The notes beneath the pieces are model-generated. The model was not told where the DNA came from. It did no database searches and saw nothing but the letters and a program-made list of their open reading frames with translations. This document shows, piece after piece, positions 10,524-23,500 of a DNA stretch of 64,000 nucleotides. Origin of the DNA: Plasmodium coatneyi (lineage: Eukaryota; Apicomplexa; Aconoidasida; Haemosporida; Plasmodiidae); NCBI RefSeq assembly GCF_001680005.1, contig NC_033569.1, forward strand, positions 310,001 through 374,000. The letters are read 5' to 3'. A program made the position numbers and the translations under genes. Every line of letters starts with the position of its first letter. The first letter of the stretch is position 1.

Positions 10524-11642
10524 AGGGGCAGAAGCGGGATCGCTTATACCACGCAGTATGAGCCGCGTATCACCCGTCTAATGGAAGCGAGCACACACCC
10601 TGGTTAACTGCCCCCACACGTGAGGCACCTCCAGCCAAGGGACCCCTACTCGGTCGACATCCTGGTGCACCAAACGAGTACGCCTTTTTTTCACATTCTT
10701 CCCCCTTTCACAAATTAAACCTTTTCAGACGGGGGGGAGGAGACACCTTTTCTACGTTTACTCACTACTCCAGTACTACACTGTTACAGTTTTCCCTTCA
10801 CGTGCACCGTTGCTAATGCGTCATTGTTTTAGTTCCCTGTTTGCGCGTTTTTCGTTGGCCACATGATTAGCGTGCAGACCTTTAATCATTGTTGCCACAT
10901 CAATCAGTGCGCCAAAATTGACCAACTTGCTAACAGTCCTTTCTACGACGTCCAACTCCCTGACATTGTTGAAACGAGAGTCGGGTGGACAGCGTAGAAA
11001 AGGCCACGCTGTCGTTCCCCTCTTCATAGCCCCCCACAAGCAGTATTGTTTATGATCAAATTTGATGGAAAAAGGGGCAAAAAAGTTCGCCTCCAGAAGG
11101 TATCATTTTTTTCTTTCCCTTTTTCCAATTTTGCACGCTACGCGTAGCGAAGGTTCGGGGCACATACACGGACGGATAACTCAACAAAAATGAATCTTGA
11201 AAAAAAAAAAAAAAAGAACACATGGATGATAACTTTTAATTCTTTTCCTTAAAAAAAAAATGCGTAAAAAAAGCAATTCAGACGCATGGAAGAATGAGTT
11301 GTAGCACGGAAGGACACGCATGACTTGCATGTGATATATGAAAGCTCCGCTACGGTTCAAAACAATGCAATGACGCAGCGTCAAACGAATTAAACCAAAT
11401 GGGCAGCATAAGGGCTCGCCATTCTTCCTTTGCGCAGATGTAGTTTTGGCGCAGGTTATTTAAAAGAAGTGCTGGTCATGGAACAAACGAAAAAAATGGT
11501 GAATGTTGAGGTTGCAGATGGAGATGAATAAGTAGAGGGATAGTGAGAATGGGCTAGCACTAGACTAACAGGAACACTGCGATGAAGGCAGACGCGCTTC
11601 TCGACAGACGTCGTTCCGGACAGATGTGCTCCTGCTCCGCGC
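10524..11642. other. Convergent intergenic region, methyltransferase / MTIP
   Basis: These are the 3' flanks of two convergent genes. Poly-A tracts lie around 11200-11216. Nothing gene-like is seen on either strand. Confidence 0.55.
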
Positions 11643-12260
11643 CTACGACAAAATATCCTCACAGAACAACTTGTAATCAATTCGGTCCTCCGAAGAAAAC
11701 GCGTTGAGCGCGTCGTTGGCCTCCTTCTCAGTCAAGGCATCACCCCATGTTGTCAAAATATTCCTCATTTGGTGCTTGGTCAAAAATCCAGAAGCATTAT
11801 TGTCGAAGTGTGCAAACATTTTTATGAGCTCTTCCATGTTATCCCTATCGTGCACACACATGGTTAGATATTCTAAGTACTGCTCGTAGGTTAAACTATC
11901 TCCATACAGATCTCTAATTTTCTTCTCGTCTGAGCTTGATGGAGCTAGTCCCAATTTCCTGGCATTGTGTGAAGCATCTTCTATGGTTACTTTTCCATTG
12001 CTGCTCTTATTATTGAACATATTTTTGGCTTCATTTCGACTTACCTTTTCGTCTAATTCTTCTAACCCTGCAACAGATTCTTCCGATTGTTCAGACTCTT
12101 CGTAATTTTCCTCCTCCACTAATATATTTTTAACCTCTGGTTCTGGTTGCCATTCGAAGCCTGGTCCCCACATGAAATAATTCAGTTCCGTGTCGTACGG
12201 GGCGATGGCTGACTCTGGGTCCGGCAAGTTGAAGTAGCACACGGGGCATTGCTTTTCCAT
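11643..12260 (-). CDS. MTIP: Myosin A tail domain interacting protein (myosin light chain MLC1)
   Basis: A single exon encodes 205 aa, the usual MTIP length. MTIP is the light chain that clamps the C-terminal tail of myosin A and links it to GAP45/GAP50 on the inner membrane complex, where it powers gliding and invasion. The N terminus MEKQCPVCYF has two cysteines in the position of palmitoylated cysteines in the Toxoplasma homologue. An extended acidic region follows (SEQSEESVAGLEELDE). The C-terminal half is a calmodulin-like pair of lobes with degenerate EF-hands (LIKMFAHFDNNASGFLTKHQMR, then DALNAFSSEDRIDYKLFCED) that match P. falciparum MTIP closely. Its neighbour in function, actin I, is about 15 kb to the right. 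Confidence 0.97.
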   Translation of the reverse strand: MEKQCPVCYFNLPDPESAIAPYDTELNYFMWGPGFEWQPEPEVKNILVEEENYEESEQSEESVAGLEELDEKVSRNEAKNMFNNKSSNGKVTIEDASHNARKLGLAPSSSDEKKIRDLYGDSLTYEQYLEYLTMCVHDRDNMEELIKMFAHFDNNASGFLTKHQMRNILTTWGDALTEKEANDALNAFSSEDRIDYKLFCEDILS

Positions 12261-12819
12261 TTTTACAACAATTGATTGGGGAAAGTGACAACGGGGTGAA
12301 TCGGTAACGCAATATAACGCGATAACGTGGTAGAGCGGCTATATGGGTGACGTGCCGAACAAATAAACAAAGCAAACACGGGAAAGCGACTTTCCTCTTA
12401 AAAATGGACGAAAAAAAAAAAACAACAGTTGCAAGGATGTGCTGCCTTCGTGATGTGTAGAGGAAGGGTGAATCTTCTCGCTTGCAACAAAAAGTGCCTT
12501 AAACACACGCGCCTTTTCGGAGGAAGGGTACAGATGCACGTGTGTGTGCGTTAAAAATGGCACAAGTTTTTAAAGACTGCTAAAATTGAAAAAAAAAAAA
12601 AAAAGGGGCGCAGCAACGAAAAGGCGAAAAGCGAAAAACGAAAAAACGAATAAGCGAAGAAACTTAATTTTATGAAATAAATCAATTCACAAAAGGAGAA
12701 GTGTTAAGGGTGTGTGCCACTTTCTTAATTCTGATGAAAATTTAATTTTACCTTTTTACAACTGCAGTAAAACGGGAGACTTTTCAAATGTAACACCATG
12801 CCGTTACAACATCAAAAAA

Positions 12820-12853
<34 letters not shown>

Positions 12854-13198
12854 TAGTGGGATGCATAAAGTACCAAACGAATGGATAGATAATTTTTTTT
12901 TTTTTTTATGAACACGTGCAGGTATATTTTATATCTTTACATATTTATGTGCAAAAGGGTTGCCTTTTCGCCTGCGCAGAAAAATGTGTACAAATAAGGG
13001 TACATGTGTATATTCGCTTATGTTACACGTGCACACAGATGGGTAAATGGTTTTCTGCTTTTTTCTTTTTCTTTCCATTTATTCGTACTGAATCACCTGT
13101 GGTAGTTTCACACCCCAAGCCAACACCTGACAATTATGTGTGCAAAATGATGAGCTTTACTGTTTTTTATTAAAATTACCTTTCTTAAGGCTAGGCAG

Positions 13199-13230
<32 letters not shown>

Positions 13231-14595
13231 CAGCTAACTAAAGCTGTTTGTAAGCCAAAAATGTGTACAGCTTTTTTTTTTTTTTTTTTTTCCAGAACGT
13301 TAAGGTGCGCTGTAAATATATTACACATGTTAGCATTTTTTTTTTTTTTTTATGTCATTCCTTCAACTGCTCACCATGTGAAAGAGCGAAGATTAGGGCT
13401 ACTGAGGGCAAATATAGTTTTATATTTATTTTTATCCCTAATGTAGAATCGTGAATTGTAGCAATTTCTTATCCGTCGTGCGGAATTTATCCCATTTTGT
13501 GTGGTTGTACACCATTGTAAGCTGTTTTCCTGTAGACCCAAAATTATGACGGTGTACGGGCAGTAAGAGCCAAAAAAAAAAAGTGCAGAAATATATGAAC
13601 GGTTGAAGCAAATATCATGTCACTTTTGTGCAACATTAGCAAGTATTGTTTATAGTTCTAAAGAGGTTACGTCCAAATTATGGCTAAACGGAACGCGCAA
13701 ATGGGTGTTTTCGCTCACACGCGTGTACATTTTTGCGCACAGCGTTGCATGGGAAATACACATGTTTGTAATGCTCACGGTGGTGACAGCACCTTAGAAT
13801 TGGTAAATCAACGCTCATAAAAATGGAATGTCCATAAAAGGATAGCTTGGTTACTGCCAAGTGCGGAGGTATATATGTATGTCCCTATTCCCCATTTGGA
13901 CTCGTTCCATGAGGGACACTTCCAAATGACGACCATTCCCGTGGAAGGTAAATAACCATTGCTCTTTTTCCATCCTTACAGGTGGTACGTTCTTTATTCC
14001 AATTTGTGCGATTGTGTTGTAAGGAAAAAGGAGAGAAAAGAAAAAAAAAATGGACAAGGTTTTACAACATAATTATTCAATATGTATTTTTTCTGTGTTA
14101 ACGAGGTGTTACAAAGGGGTCCCTGTGCAGTTCTATTTATTTGTCGCTGCAAATGGCCTTGCCTGGAAATTTGCACCCATTGGGGGGTTAGCAAATAAAC
14201 GTTGTCAACACTTGGGGGAACGTACTTCTATTACCCTTCACCAGGTTGTGCTCACCCAATGTATGTACTTTCCCAGAAAAAAAAAGATAAACTGATGGGA
14301 ACTCCTCTTAACCAAAATAATCACACAGTTTGTTGATCGAATTGAAAGGCAGACACCTTCGTCCGACATGGAATAATCACAGTGTTGGCCAATCTTTAAA
14401 AAAATTATTAAAATAGTTTTACAGCTCGTACAGCACTGTTTGAAGAGATAACAATAAATCCATTCGCCTTCACACATGTTCATGTAAAACTTGAGCGACA
14501 AAAATATTAACAAAGTAGATTTATGTGGTGGAAATATTTCCTCATGGAAGGAATGAATGAACATATGTGCTTAGCTAGCGCTAGCCAAAATGGTT

Positions 14596-14626
<31 letters not shown>

Positions 14627-14845
14627 TGTACCTACTGTTACATATTTACAAAAAAATAAACTTAAAAAAAAAACAATTATCATCCTTAAAAAACACACAA
14701 AAAAAAAAAAGGAGAAAAAAGCGACGTATCATTTCGTGTGCTTTTAATTCAAAACCTACCCGACAGCTACCACAAATCAGTGGACAACAGAGCTAACATA
14801 CAACGGGGAATATACAGAAATTATGGACTCACCATCCCTCCGTGG
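12261..14845. other. 2.6-kb intergenic region, MTIP upstream / KIC4-type downstream
   Basis: Both flanking genes are on the minus strand, so the left part should hold the MTIP promoter and the right part the 3' UTR of the next gene. It is dense in homopolymers: A-tract plus (TA)n at 12813-12854, A-tract at 13199-13227, T-tracts at 13271-13292 and 13339-13351, and A-tracts at 14597-14620 and 14700-14710. Remaining ORFs are fragments read through these tracts. No gene is seen. Confidence 0.6.
12813..12854. repeat. poly(A) tract followed by (TA)n
   Basis: About 25 A are followed by about 9 TA dinucleotides, within the presumed MTIP upstream region. This is a microsatellite; a role as a nucleosome-excluding promoter element is possible but not shown. 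Confidence 0.9.
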
Positions 14846-17800
14846 CTACACCTGGTCGTGCTTCTTAAGAACTAGTATGATTAAAAAAAGGATGGCCGAT
14901 GATAGCGTGGGGTTGTTCGACTTACATGTGATCTTCAGTTTGTTCTTCAGGACCTCAATTCCCACGAGCACGAAATAATTATCCAGTGCACTTGCATTGT
15001 CCGCATAGCACCCGCTCAAATAAATTGCATCTTCTATGTAGCACACACTGAGGGCGTTTCCCTGCATAGGGGGTGGGGTGCATAAATGGAAATGAACACC
15101 CGTACATGCACATGAACGCTTAAAGGATGGCACACACGGTAGGTTGAAAGCTTGGGGGGGTAAGCAAATGCCGCTCCGTGCAGACTTCACAGCATAAACG
15201 CAACATTGACATAGGGATGTTCACTTATGTGGTGAGTATTACCAAACAGGACATGGAGACGATCTCCTCTGTGTCCACCGAGTTGGCCTTGTGGATGACC
15301 TTCTCCTTTTTATATATATTAAAATTTTCGTTGTTCCAGAATTTGACAAAAACGTCTTTCGTGATTTTTATGTTCTTCATAAATTTGTTGATCGGGATGG
15401 GCAGCCTCAACTCGATGCTTTTTCTGAACATGTCTTGCATGCTGCGAGTGGGAAAACAAAAATGTGCATTCACAGACAGGCATCTCTGTGGAACAACCAC
15501 ACGGGTGCACACACACACACACACATGCACGTTGCGCAACGGACTCAACGATAGGGCATTTTCTACTGATGGTACAAAATGCGATGGACGTCCCGCTGGA
15601 CTTCTCCCTCCCCTTACCGGTAGGAAATCTTAATTAGGGGAAAGCCCTTATACATGTGTAAACACTTCACGGCCATTTCCTGCAAGAGGGGGGAAAGAAA
15701 ATTATTCATTTTCAAGGACATCATTCGAGAGGCAGTTCACGCGAAATTTATACACATTTGATGCATAATTTTTTGCACATTTTGCGCCACCAGCATTTAG
15801 CAGTCACTCACGTAGCAGTTGGTCGCATTTGCGCAGAGCATCCTCTCGTAGTTCAGAAACTTGATTTTCAAAGGGAACAAAATTTTGTTCGATATATTAA
15901 TATCCACGTCGTAGTAGTTCACCATCTTCTTATTCTTGACGTAAATTTTTATCAACCCGTTGTTTCCGTAGTAGTGCTGACTGAGGGATATCTGCAGGGG
16001 GGTGAACAAGGGAGGAGCAATTTTTAAAAAAAGGAACAATCAGTGGATGCGCCGTTACTGCAAACGTGTGCTTCTACTACAGGTGGCATATTCCACTAAC
16101 AGGAGAACATTCCTTTTCACTGCCATGAGCAACGCTACAATTTTGCACATGCTAACCTCGAGGTTGTCGTCAGATAACAGAAGGGACCCATTTTTTAACA
16201 CTGCGTCTTGTACGTAAGATATGTTGTCGTTCTTCGTAAAGTACTTACTGCAGGAGGAGATGTGTGTGGAGTCATTCCTTTGTAATGAAATGACGGAGTT
16301 TCTCTTATCGCTGTGGTTTTGATTAATTCCTAAGGAAGTTTCAACAGAGGTAAAAGGCACTCCTCCTGCGTGTTCCTGTGCTTGAAAATGCGGCTCATTT
16401 TTGAAGTGCCTACTTTGAGATAAATTGTTTGTGAACTTGTTGATGATACAGTTTAGCTCATCTGGATTCATTTTTCTGTTTTTATTTATATACTTTTTTT
16501 TTTTTTTTTTCAAGTCAATGTATTTGTTCATGCCGAGGAGATCTCCCAAAGTTTGCTCCTTGGTGTCCTTTTCCTTTGCCTTCAAAAATTTATTGTAATT
16601 TAAAAAGTCTTCCTTAATGGAGTAGAAGTTGCTCTTCTTTATGAGGCTATCCCAAAGGGCATTATTTCCATCATGTACGTAGTTCTTAAATTCTTTGCAC
16701 TCCTTTTGGTAGGGACTTTGTTCCGCCCTTAGATGATTCATTCCTTCGTTTAGGTATGCATTGAACTCGTTTATTATTTCGATCTCCTTTTCGTTAAAGT
16801 GGTCCCCACGCGTTGTGAGTTGGTGTTTTCCGGGGCATTTGGGATCTGCGAGGCGAGGGGGAAACAAACACACCACTCATTATGTGCACTACTCATTGTG
16901 TGCAGGTGGGATAACAATCTGCAGCTGCGTGGCTGCAACCTTGCGTGCAGGCACCATGTCGTTGCATTGACCCGCACATACCTTGGGAGGCCTTCTCCGT
17001 TCCCACAAGATCAAACGCAACCGTCTTGTTGAAGGAGGCCTTCTTCTTCGTGTCCACCTGTGCATCCCCCGGTGTTGCCCTTTCATCGGGGAATAAAGGG
17101 GGCTCCTCCGCACTCTGTTCCTTCATGTTCCTCTTACTTGTGTTTATTAATTTCTTCTTCCCATTTTTGATGTCGTTGCATTTATCCCTGTCTACCGAAG
17201 CACTCTTCACCGTGTTGCTGCTCGGCTCAAACAGGACTGATTTTCCCCCCGTCCCTCCCCCTCTATTGTCATCATCACAGGGAGGTTTCTTCTGGTTCAT
17301 CATGTCCAACGTTCCAACTGTCCCTCCTTCGTCGTTCATATTGTCCTCCACTCCACTGGCTGCTGCCCCCGATGGAGCATTTATCACAAAAGAGGAAGCA
17401 AATTTTGTCAGACTACCCGTAATATTTTTGGATAGGGATTTAAATTCACCTTTCTCATGAATTTTTTTTCTGTTATTTGATCCTACCGTGGAAGTGACAC
17501 TTCTTTCGTTGCTGGCCTGTGAACGGTTGTCCATCCGCCTGTTCATGCTGCTTGTCCTTTTATTTCCCTCCTCGCAACCCACTTGGTTGTTTAAAAATGG
17601 GCCACCCAATTTTGCTTTTAACTGTTCCCTCTGTGACGGGGTGGCCTCTCTGCTGGAATCCTTATGCTCCTTCTCCTTGAGCAACTCTGGGCAGCTGAGC
17701 AGGTAGGATTCGTAGCGAACGTTTATTTCGTCTTCCTCTTGCATTTCCTGCGGGGGGGATAAACAGTGCAGAAGAATGTGTAACGGGGGTTTGCGCAGCA

Positions 17801-19012
17801 CGTGTAGAGACATATGCAGAGACACCTGCTGGCACCGACGGGGGGAACCCTAAAACAGACACACTCGCCTTCCAGGCATTACGTCAAAAAATTTGCAGTA
17901 AGATTCATATTCGCCATTTTCCAAAAATTCGATGGTCCTTTCCTTCACCTCATTGAGGCACCTATAGGGGGTGAAAAATGTTATAATATTTAGCGCGCTC
18001 GCCTTGACATGGTTTACACCTCAAAGAGGTACTTGCCTCAGATCGATATGTCCGGGGGGGAGGACTCACCTCACGTAGTCAGAGTAGACCTGGTCGACCT
18101 TGCCATGGCTTACAAACTCCGTTTCGAGCAACTCGAGCAGGTCCTTCTTCGCATTCGTAAAATCTGAGAAGTGTTCATGCGGGGGAAAAATTCCACGTAA
18201 TGAAAAAAGGTAAAGCGATAAAACGGAGGAAATGCACATAGGCAAATAGAGGAGGATGCTTAAAAGGGGGCGTCTCCTCAAAAGTACGTAGGAACGGGCC
18301 ACCCCCTTGTTCCACCACAAATGCATTACCACTAAGCAGCGGGGAATACGACACGGAGCATCCCTGCCCAATAAAAATTTTCTTCTTCTGTATCTTCCTA
18401 AAAATATTTTTAATAAAGTTCTGATCCTTCAATTGTTGTTTCGCCTTAATCGCTTCTATTGTTTTGAACAAATTTTTTGACTCACTAACGAGGCTGTCTT
18501 TTTCTATGTTCGTGCTATGACCAAAGTAGGTGAAGTATTTTCTGTTCGTCCCTTCTTTATTTCGCTTCAGCAGTTTGTATGCGTATGTGATGATGTTTTT
18601 GCTCACTGGTAGGTCCGCAGACTTGGGATTCAGCGTGAATGCTATGCCGATGACCTGCAGGGGGGTAACGGGGGAATGGAAAAAAAAAAAAAAAAATTAC
18701 ATCTTTTTACCCGGTGGAGAAACAGATCATAGCAACAGTGATCTGTTCGCATTGCACTCCCCCGTGCATAAATATACACCCCCCCGTTTGTACCTTCAGA
18801 GCCGTGGTCCGCGAGATGGCGGGGTTCTTTATATCCCTCAGTGTGGCGTAGCAAAAGTTAAACAGCTCCTCATACTTCTTGTGCGTGATCAGGTGTTCCT
18901 TCAACTCCTTAAAATATAAGTGGAGATATTCTGTGGACTCTGTGCACGTCTTGAAAAGCAGCTTGTCATCCTCCGACCCCGCATTCTTCTTCTTGCTGTT
19001 ACATATGGTCAT
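14846..19012 (-). CDS. KIC4: Kelch13-compartment protein KIC4-like: VHS-like N terminus plus alpha-adaptin appendage, 10 exons
   Basis: Exons are 19012-18794, 18654-18330, 18163-18070, 17961-17883, 17747-16982, 16845-16157, 15991-15812, 15679-15618, 15441-15243 and 15061-14846. They sum to 2829 bases (942 aa) with all phases consistent. Residues 1-160 are helical and VHS-like (TLRDIKNPAISRTTALKVIG, then SKNIITYAYKLLKR). About 200-560 is polar and probably disordered. Residues 695-800 resemble the adaptin-ear sandwich (ISLSQHYYGNNGLIKIYVKN), and 805-942 the platform (IELRLPIPINKFM, KDVFVKFW, SVDTEEIV). The last blocks align with AP-2 alpha ear LPITLNKFF, DFFQRW and PMDTE. The adaptin trunk is absent, so this is not AP-2 alpha itself. 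Position between MTIP and actin I and this architecture match P. falciparum KIC4 (PF3D7_1246300 from memory), a Kelch13-compartment protein needed for haemoglobin endocytosis. The exon 4 donor (GTAATG) is chosen by phase. A poly-Lys run lies in exon 6. Confidence 0.85.
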
Positions 19013-20598
19013 TGTGTTGTTCGGGTGGCGTTTCCTTTGGGGGGGTTTGTTTGAAACAATGTGGGAAATTTATCCTTTCTATTTCCCTTTCTTAAGTTGT
19101 TCGAGCGTGGTTGGACCCTGCGTGGTGAACAGGACTCCTACTTTTCTGGTTAGCCACGCAACCACTTCACTGCTTCATTGCTTCTCCACTTCCCTCCTCT
19201 GGCACCATGGAAAGAAGCAGCTAGTACATCCGTGCCGTGTCAGTATCGTCAGTAACTACCTCACGATCAAATTAAAAAGAAAATTATCCAAATAATGGCC
19301 CAGCGAAGGCATTAAAAAGTTAATTAAAATTTAACAGAATAACCATGCGAGAAAAAGAGGAGTTGCAAAGGTGACGTGAGGAAACACGCGAAAATAAAAG
19401 GGGAGTGCAAAAAGGAAGTGACCAAGTAGGAACATCCCCAGTCAGCATATAGTCAAGGGAATGTATCATATGGACTGTGCGATTAAAAAAATTAAAGGGG
19501 GGGGAGAGTATTTTTTTTTTTTTTTTTTTTTTTTTCCCTCCATATAATGCATGCGTAATGGGATGCCTGCGTGTAAGGTTACAAATCGAGACAACATTCA
19601 GGTGCGCTCGTCATGAAGTTCAGGTCAACGTTAGGGGGCATGTCCCTCGTTAGGAATGACAAATTTTCCTGTGCGTCGGTTCCACTAATTTGGCGCGTTC
19701 ACAAATTTGTTCAGCGGGACTCGGGTTGGCATGGCATAGCTTAGCATGGCGTAGCTGGACCCGCTTTACCTTCACTTTGGTTCCCTTCTTTCATTTTTTG
19801 CCCAATTTTTTTTCTATTTTTTTTTCCTGTCAAAGCGTCCCATTTGCAACTGTTTGAGGGCACCCAAGGTGTCAAAAGACGGAGGTGCATTCTCCACCGG
19901 TGAGATGATTCTCCCGGAACGTCTCCTTCGGTGGTGCAGGTTATCCTTCTAAGGGGTGCCCACCCCAACACTAGCAGGTGCTAGCCAGGCAAAATATGTT
20001 CCACATATTTCACCATTTAGAGAAGTTCGTTTTCCTCCTTTTGTGTGTTCCCAACGGGACGGACCCCCTCTCCAGGTACGCATCCCCGCCGTTTCCCCCC
20101 TAACTAGTACCTCCTTATGCGCAGCAAAATTTCTCAAAATCGGGGATGCCCTACCCGCTTCGGGATCAATTCAGCTCAGTTCTAAGCCAAAGTGGCGCTG
20201 GCGCAGCACACACGGGGTAGGCACCAACCACATGAGTATTTCCTAAATGGGGGAGGAACATTCTCTCCAAGTTGGTCCCCCACAAGGGCAATCACCCAGA
20301 AGCAAACACGTTTTACACACCCGCAGATGGAAATGGGGACCCAAAAAATTAACTTCCAAAAAAAAGGGGCATAAAAATATATATATATATGTGGTATATA
20401 TATATATAAGCATATATGTGTATATATATATAATAAAATCTTATATGTAGGTACACGTGCGAAAGGACACACCCACCATGCGAACACAACTACGATGGGC
20501 ACACGCGAACCCGCGTATTCGTGTCCCTCTTTCTTCCATTTCGATCTCCCTACACACATGCGCCCCCAAAGGGGGAAGACCGACTAAGATGAACAAAC
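19013..20598. other. Divergent intergenic region, KIC4-type / VPS54-like
   Basis: This head-to-head promoter space holds a poly-T tract at 19511-19535 and short (TA)n runs at about 20379-20431. No gene-like ORF is present. Confidence 0.55.
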
Positions 20599-23500
20599 AT
20601 GGAGAAAAATAAAACGGACAGTGGGGGTAGGGACAATACACCCCTCGAACAAACGCACAACTTGGTTCACATATCTAACGTGGTATTGACTGACCACATA
20701 AAATGGGACAAAAATGAAGTCGAGAAAAATAGGGAAGACTTTAGGCAACCAATTTATAGCTCTTTGCCACCCCCCCTTTTGCAAAAAATTAACATTCGGG
20801 ATTTTGACGACTACATTTGTTACATCACGAAGGTTCGTTTTTTTTATTTTGGCTTGATTCATGTGAAGCAGCCTGCGTAGATGTTGTTGACGCGGGGATA
20901 CCACTGTAATTTGTGGACATGGTGGGGCGAAACCTGCTTGACCTCTGTCTAGCTAAATCACTCCTCCCTTCGACGCTGCGCTGATCAACTCATCATGGCA
21001 TTTATGATCGGAACCATTTTGCTTCCCCCTTTCCGCAGATCAACACACTGAGCGATGTAAACCTACGCAACGTGGATGAAATTAGTCTGGACCACTTTGA
21101 ACGCATGTTGAAAAGCCCCCCCTTGGTTGAAGTGCAGCAACATATCGAACTTGCTTCTCAGGAGGGAGACACACAATTGGGCTACTCAGTCAACCACTCG
21201 AGTGACCACTCCAACGGTTTGTCCGTCACCCCCCAAGCGCAGTCACAATGGCAACCGAAACACGATGCGTTGCTCCAGGATGATGCCTGGTGCAACCTGT
21301 CCAGTCTTACGCACCAGCAGGAAAAGGTAAGTCCGCTCACATAGCTGTCCAACCCCTACATTGTGAGAAATGAATTATGTTCCACCCCTAATACAACCCC
21401 CGCTTCCCCCCCCGTACAGCTGAACGAAACGCTGGACCACATCGATCGGGACATAAACACCCTGATCCGAAAGGAATTCAAAAACTACCTACACATAATA
21501 GCCATTCTGAACAAGCTAAAAGGAGAAATAAAAAATCTGCACGACGAAATAAAAACGCTAACTACACACATCAACGATGTAAAAGAAATGTTATTAAAAA
21601 TTATTCATTTAAAAAAATACAACGATTTGAAGAGAAAATGTAAAAAAGTAAATCACCTACTTAACAAGTTTTTACACTTTCAAAGGTTAATAAAAATGCT
21701 GAAAAAGTTTTTACAAAAAAGGAAATTTTATCACTGTCTTTTTGTAGTAAATAAAATTTTTAAAATTTATTTGTTTTTTAAAAAAAAAAAAAATTTTTTA
21801 TATTTCCAGAAATATTTTTGTAATTTTAATATATCTTATTTGAAAAGCTTCCTGTCTCAGAATTTCCTTTTTTTGTTTTTTTTCCACTCCTTGTTGTTTT
21901 TGTTTCGATCGAAGCGGGGGGGGAAAGCTTCACTTTGTTCTGCTCATTCGGTTAGAAGGTGGGCTCGTCTGCTATTGGGAAGCTCCCACATGGGGAAGAC
22001 TGTCCATACAAGGAGAGATGATACCACCACTACCCAAGGGGAGACCCCCTTCAGTGACAACCCAACAGAGTTAAGCAAGCAGAACCTACACTACTTCATT
22101 TTTTCCTCCAAAGGTGAGGCAAAAATCAACGGCTTTGTAAAATTTCACAAACGGGTGAACGAAGAGTTTATGCGCAACTTTCACAGGAAGAAAAAAAAAT
22201 TTGTCAAGTGCCGCAAAAAGGAGGAAGAGAATTTTTTTGTGAAACGATGGCAGAAGGGAATCTACACCCATTTTTATAAAAAGATCAAAGACAGAGGAAC
22301 CTTTGACCACCACCTTGTTCACCTGAATAATCTGTTCACCCCCGCACTATTTTTTAACGACTTTTTCGACTCGTTGCGGAGTTTCTGTTCCAGGGAAAAT
22401 TACTTAAAGCATTTTGTGGATGACCTATTTTACGATGTTTTGCACGAGACGGTTTCGACTTTGCGGAACGAACAATTGTACGACTTAGGGGAGAGATCCC
22501 TCTTCGGTGCAAAGGAAGAAGAGGAAAGTCCCTCCCCGAAAGAAGCACATCTAGAGTTAGACCTAGATTTGAAACCAACCAGACCAGGCAAACCACAGAA
22601 AACAAATAACTCACTACCTGCCGAATGTACGAACCATGTGGAGGGCTACCCCTCCGGAAGAATAACCCTCACGTGCGAGCATCTGGTAATAGAAAAGTGT
22701 AGAAAAAAAAATATTCTCAAGTTTGATCAGGACGGATGCAGCAAGTTGTGCAGACAGGTGGGCCTTCTCCCTGTGCCCAATTTAGTGCATCTGTTGGGCA
22801 CCTTTTTTGGGAAAATAAAAATTATCCAAACGAGGATGAATAAGTGGGCTTCATTTCTAATGGGAAAAATTATTTCCTTCCTTTTGGACGATAAGTGCGA
22901 AGACAGCTTTGCGAAGCACACGCCACACCTGTTATCACACCTCACACCGCACCTCACACCGCACCTCACACCACTGCACAACTTCCCATTCCGCAAAAGC
23001 AACAAATCATCCCACACGATGAAACACGCATTTTTCAAATTCTGGAAAATCTACCGAGATATGCACCACGCCCTTTTTAAACTCCTCCTCGAAAGGATAA
23101 GCGACGTATTAAATGTTAGAAGGAGGTGCAGTGTCCACCTCGGCATAAACCAGGTCATTTCTCTTTACTGGACTATTTTCCCCATGTTATCCTTTGTTCG
23201 CAGGAAGCGTCGAAGGCTGCGGCAGGAATACCTTCGTCTTTTTGTTAACAGCATGCAACGGGTTGTGAAAAACGCGCAAGTGTCTCGAACGATGCACTTG
23301 TGGGGAAAACCATTCCGTGTGAGGAGAACACTTACCAGGAACCACTTCACCATCGTCAAAAAGGTGAAAACCTTAAACTGCAATGTTGGTAAGTCACGGG
23401 GTGGAATAATAAAACTTGGGGGAGTTCCCCCTGTTTGTCTCCCCCCGAGGGAAGAAGCGAAGTGTTGTGAGGATCAAGCACATGTACCTAGTAACGTGGT

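Noticed and set aside
12813..13351. Dense poly-A/poly-T/(TA)n block as a centromere or replication origin
   Set aside because: Plasmodium centromeres are kilobase-scale, about 97% AT. These tracts are short, and similar ones occur in most intergenic regions here.
17861..17890. GC-AG intron donor (AAG|GCGAGT) at the end of KIC4-type exon 4
   Set aside because: It leaves phase 2, and the next exon then hits a stop quickly. The GTAATG donor at 17882 keeps the frame.
14846..19012. The gene as AP-2 complex subunit alpha
   Set aside because: The ear matches but the adaptin trunk of several hundred HEAT residues is absent, and from memory AP-2 alpha lies elsewhere in P. falciparum.
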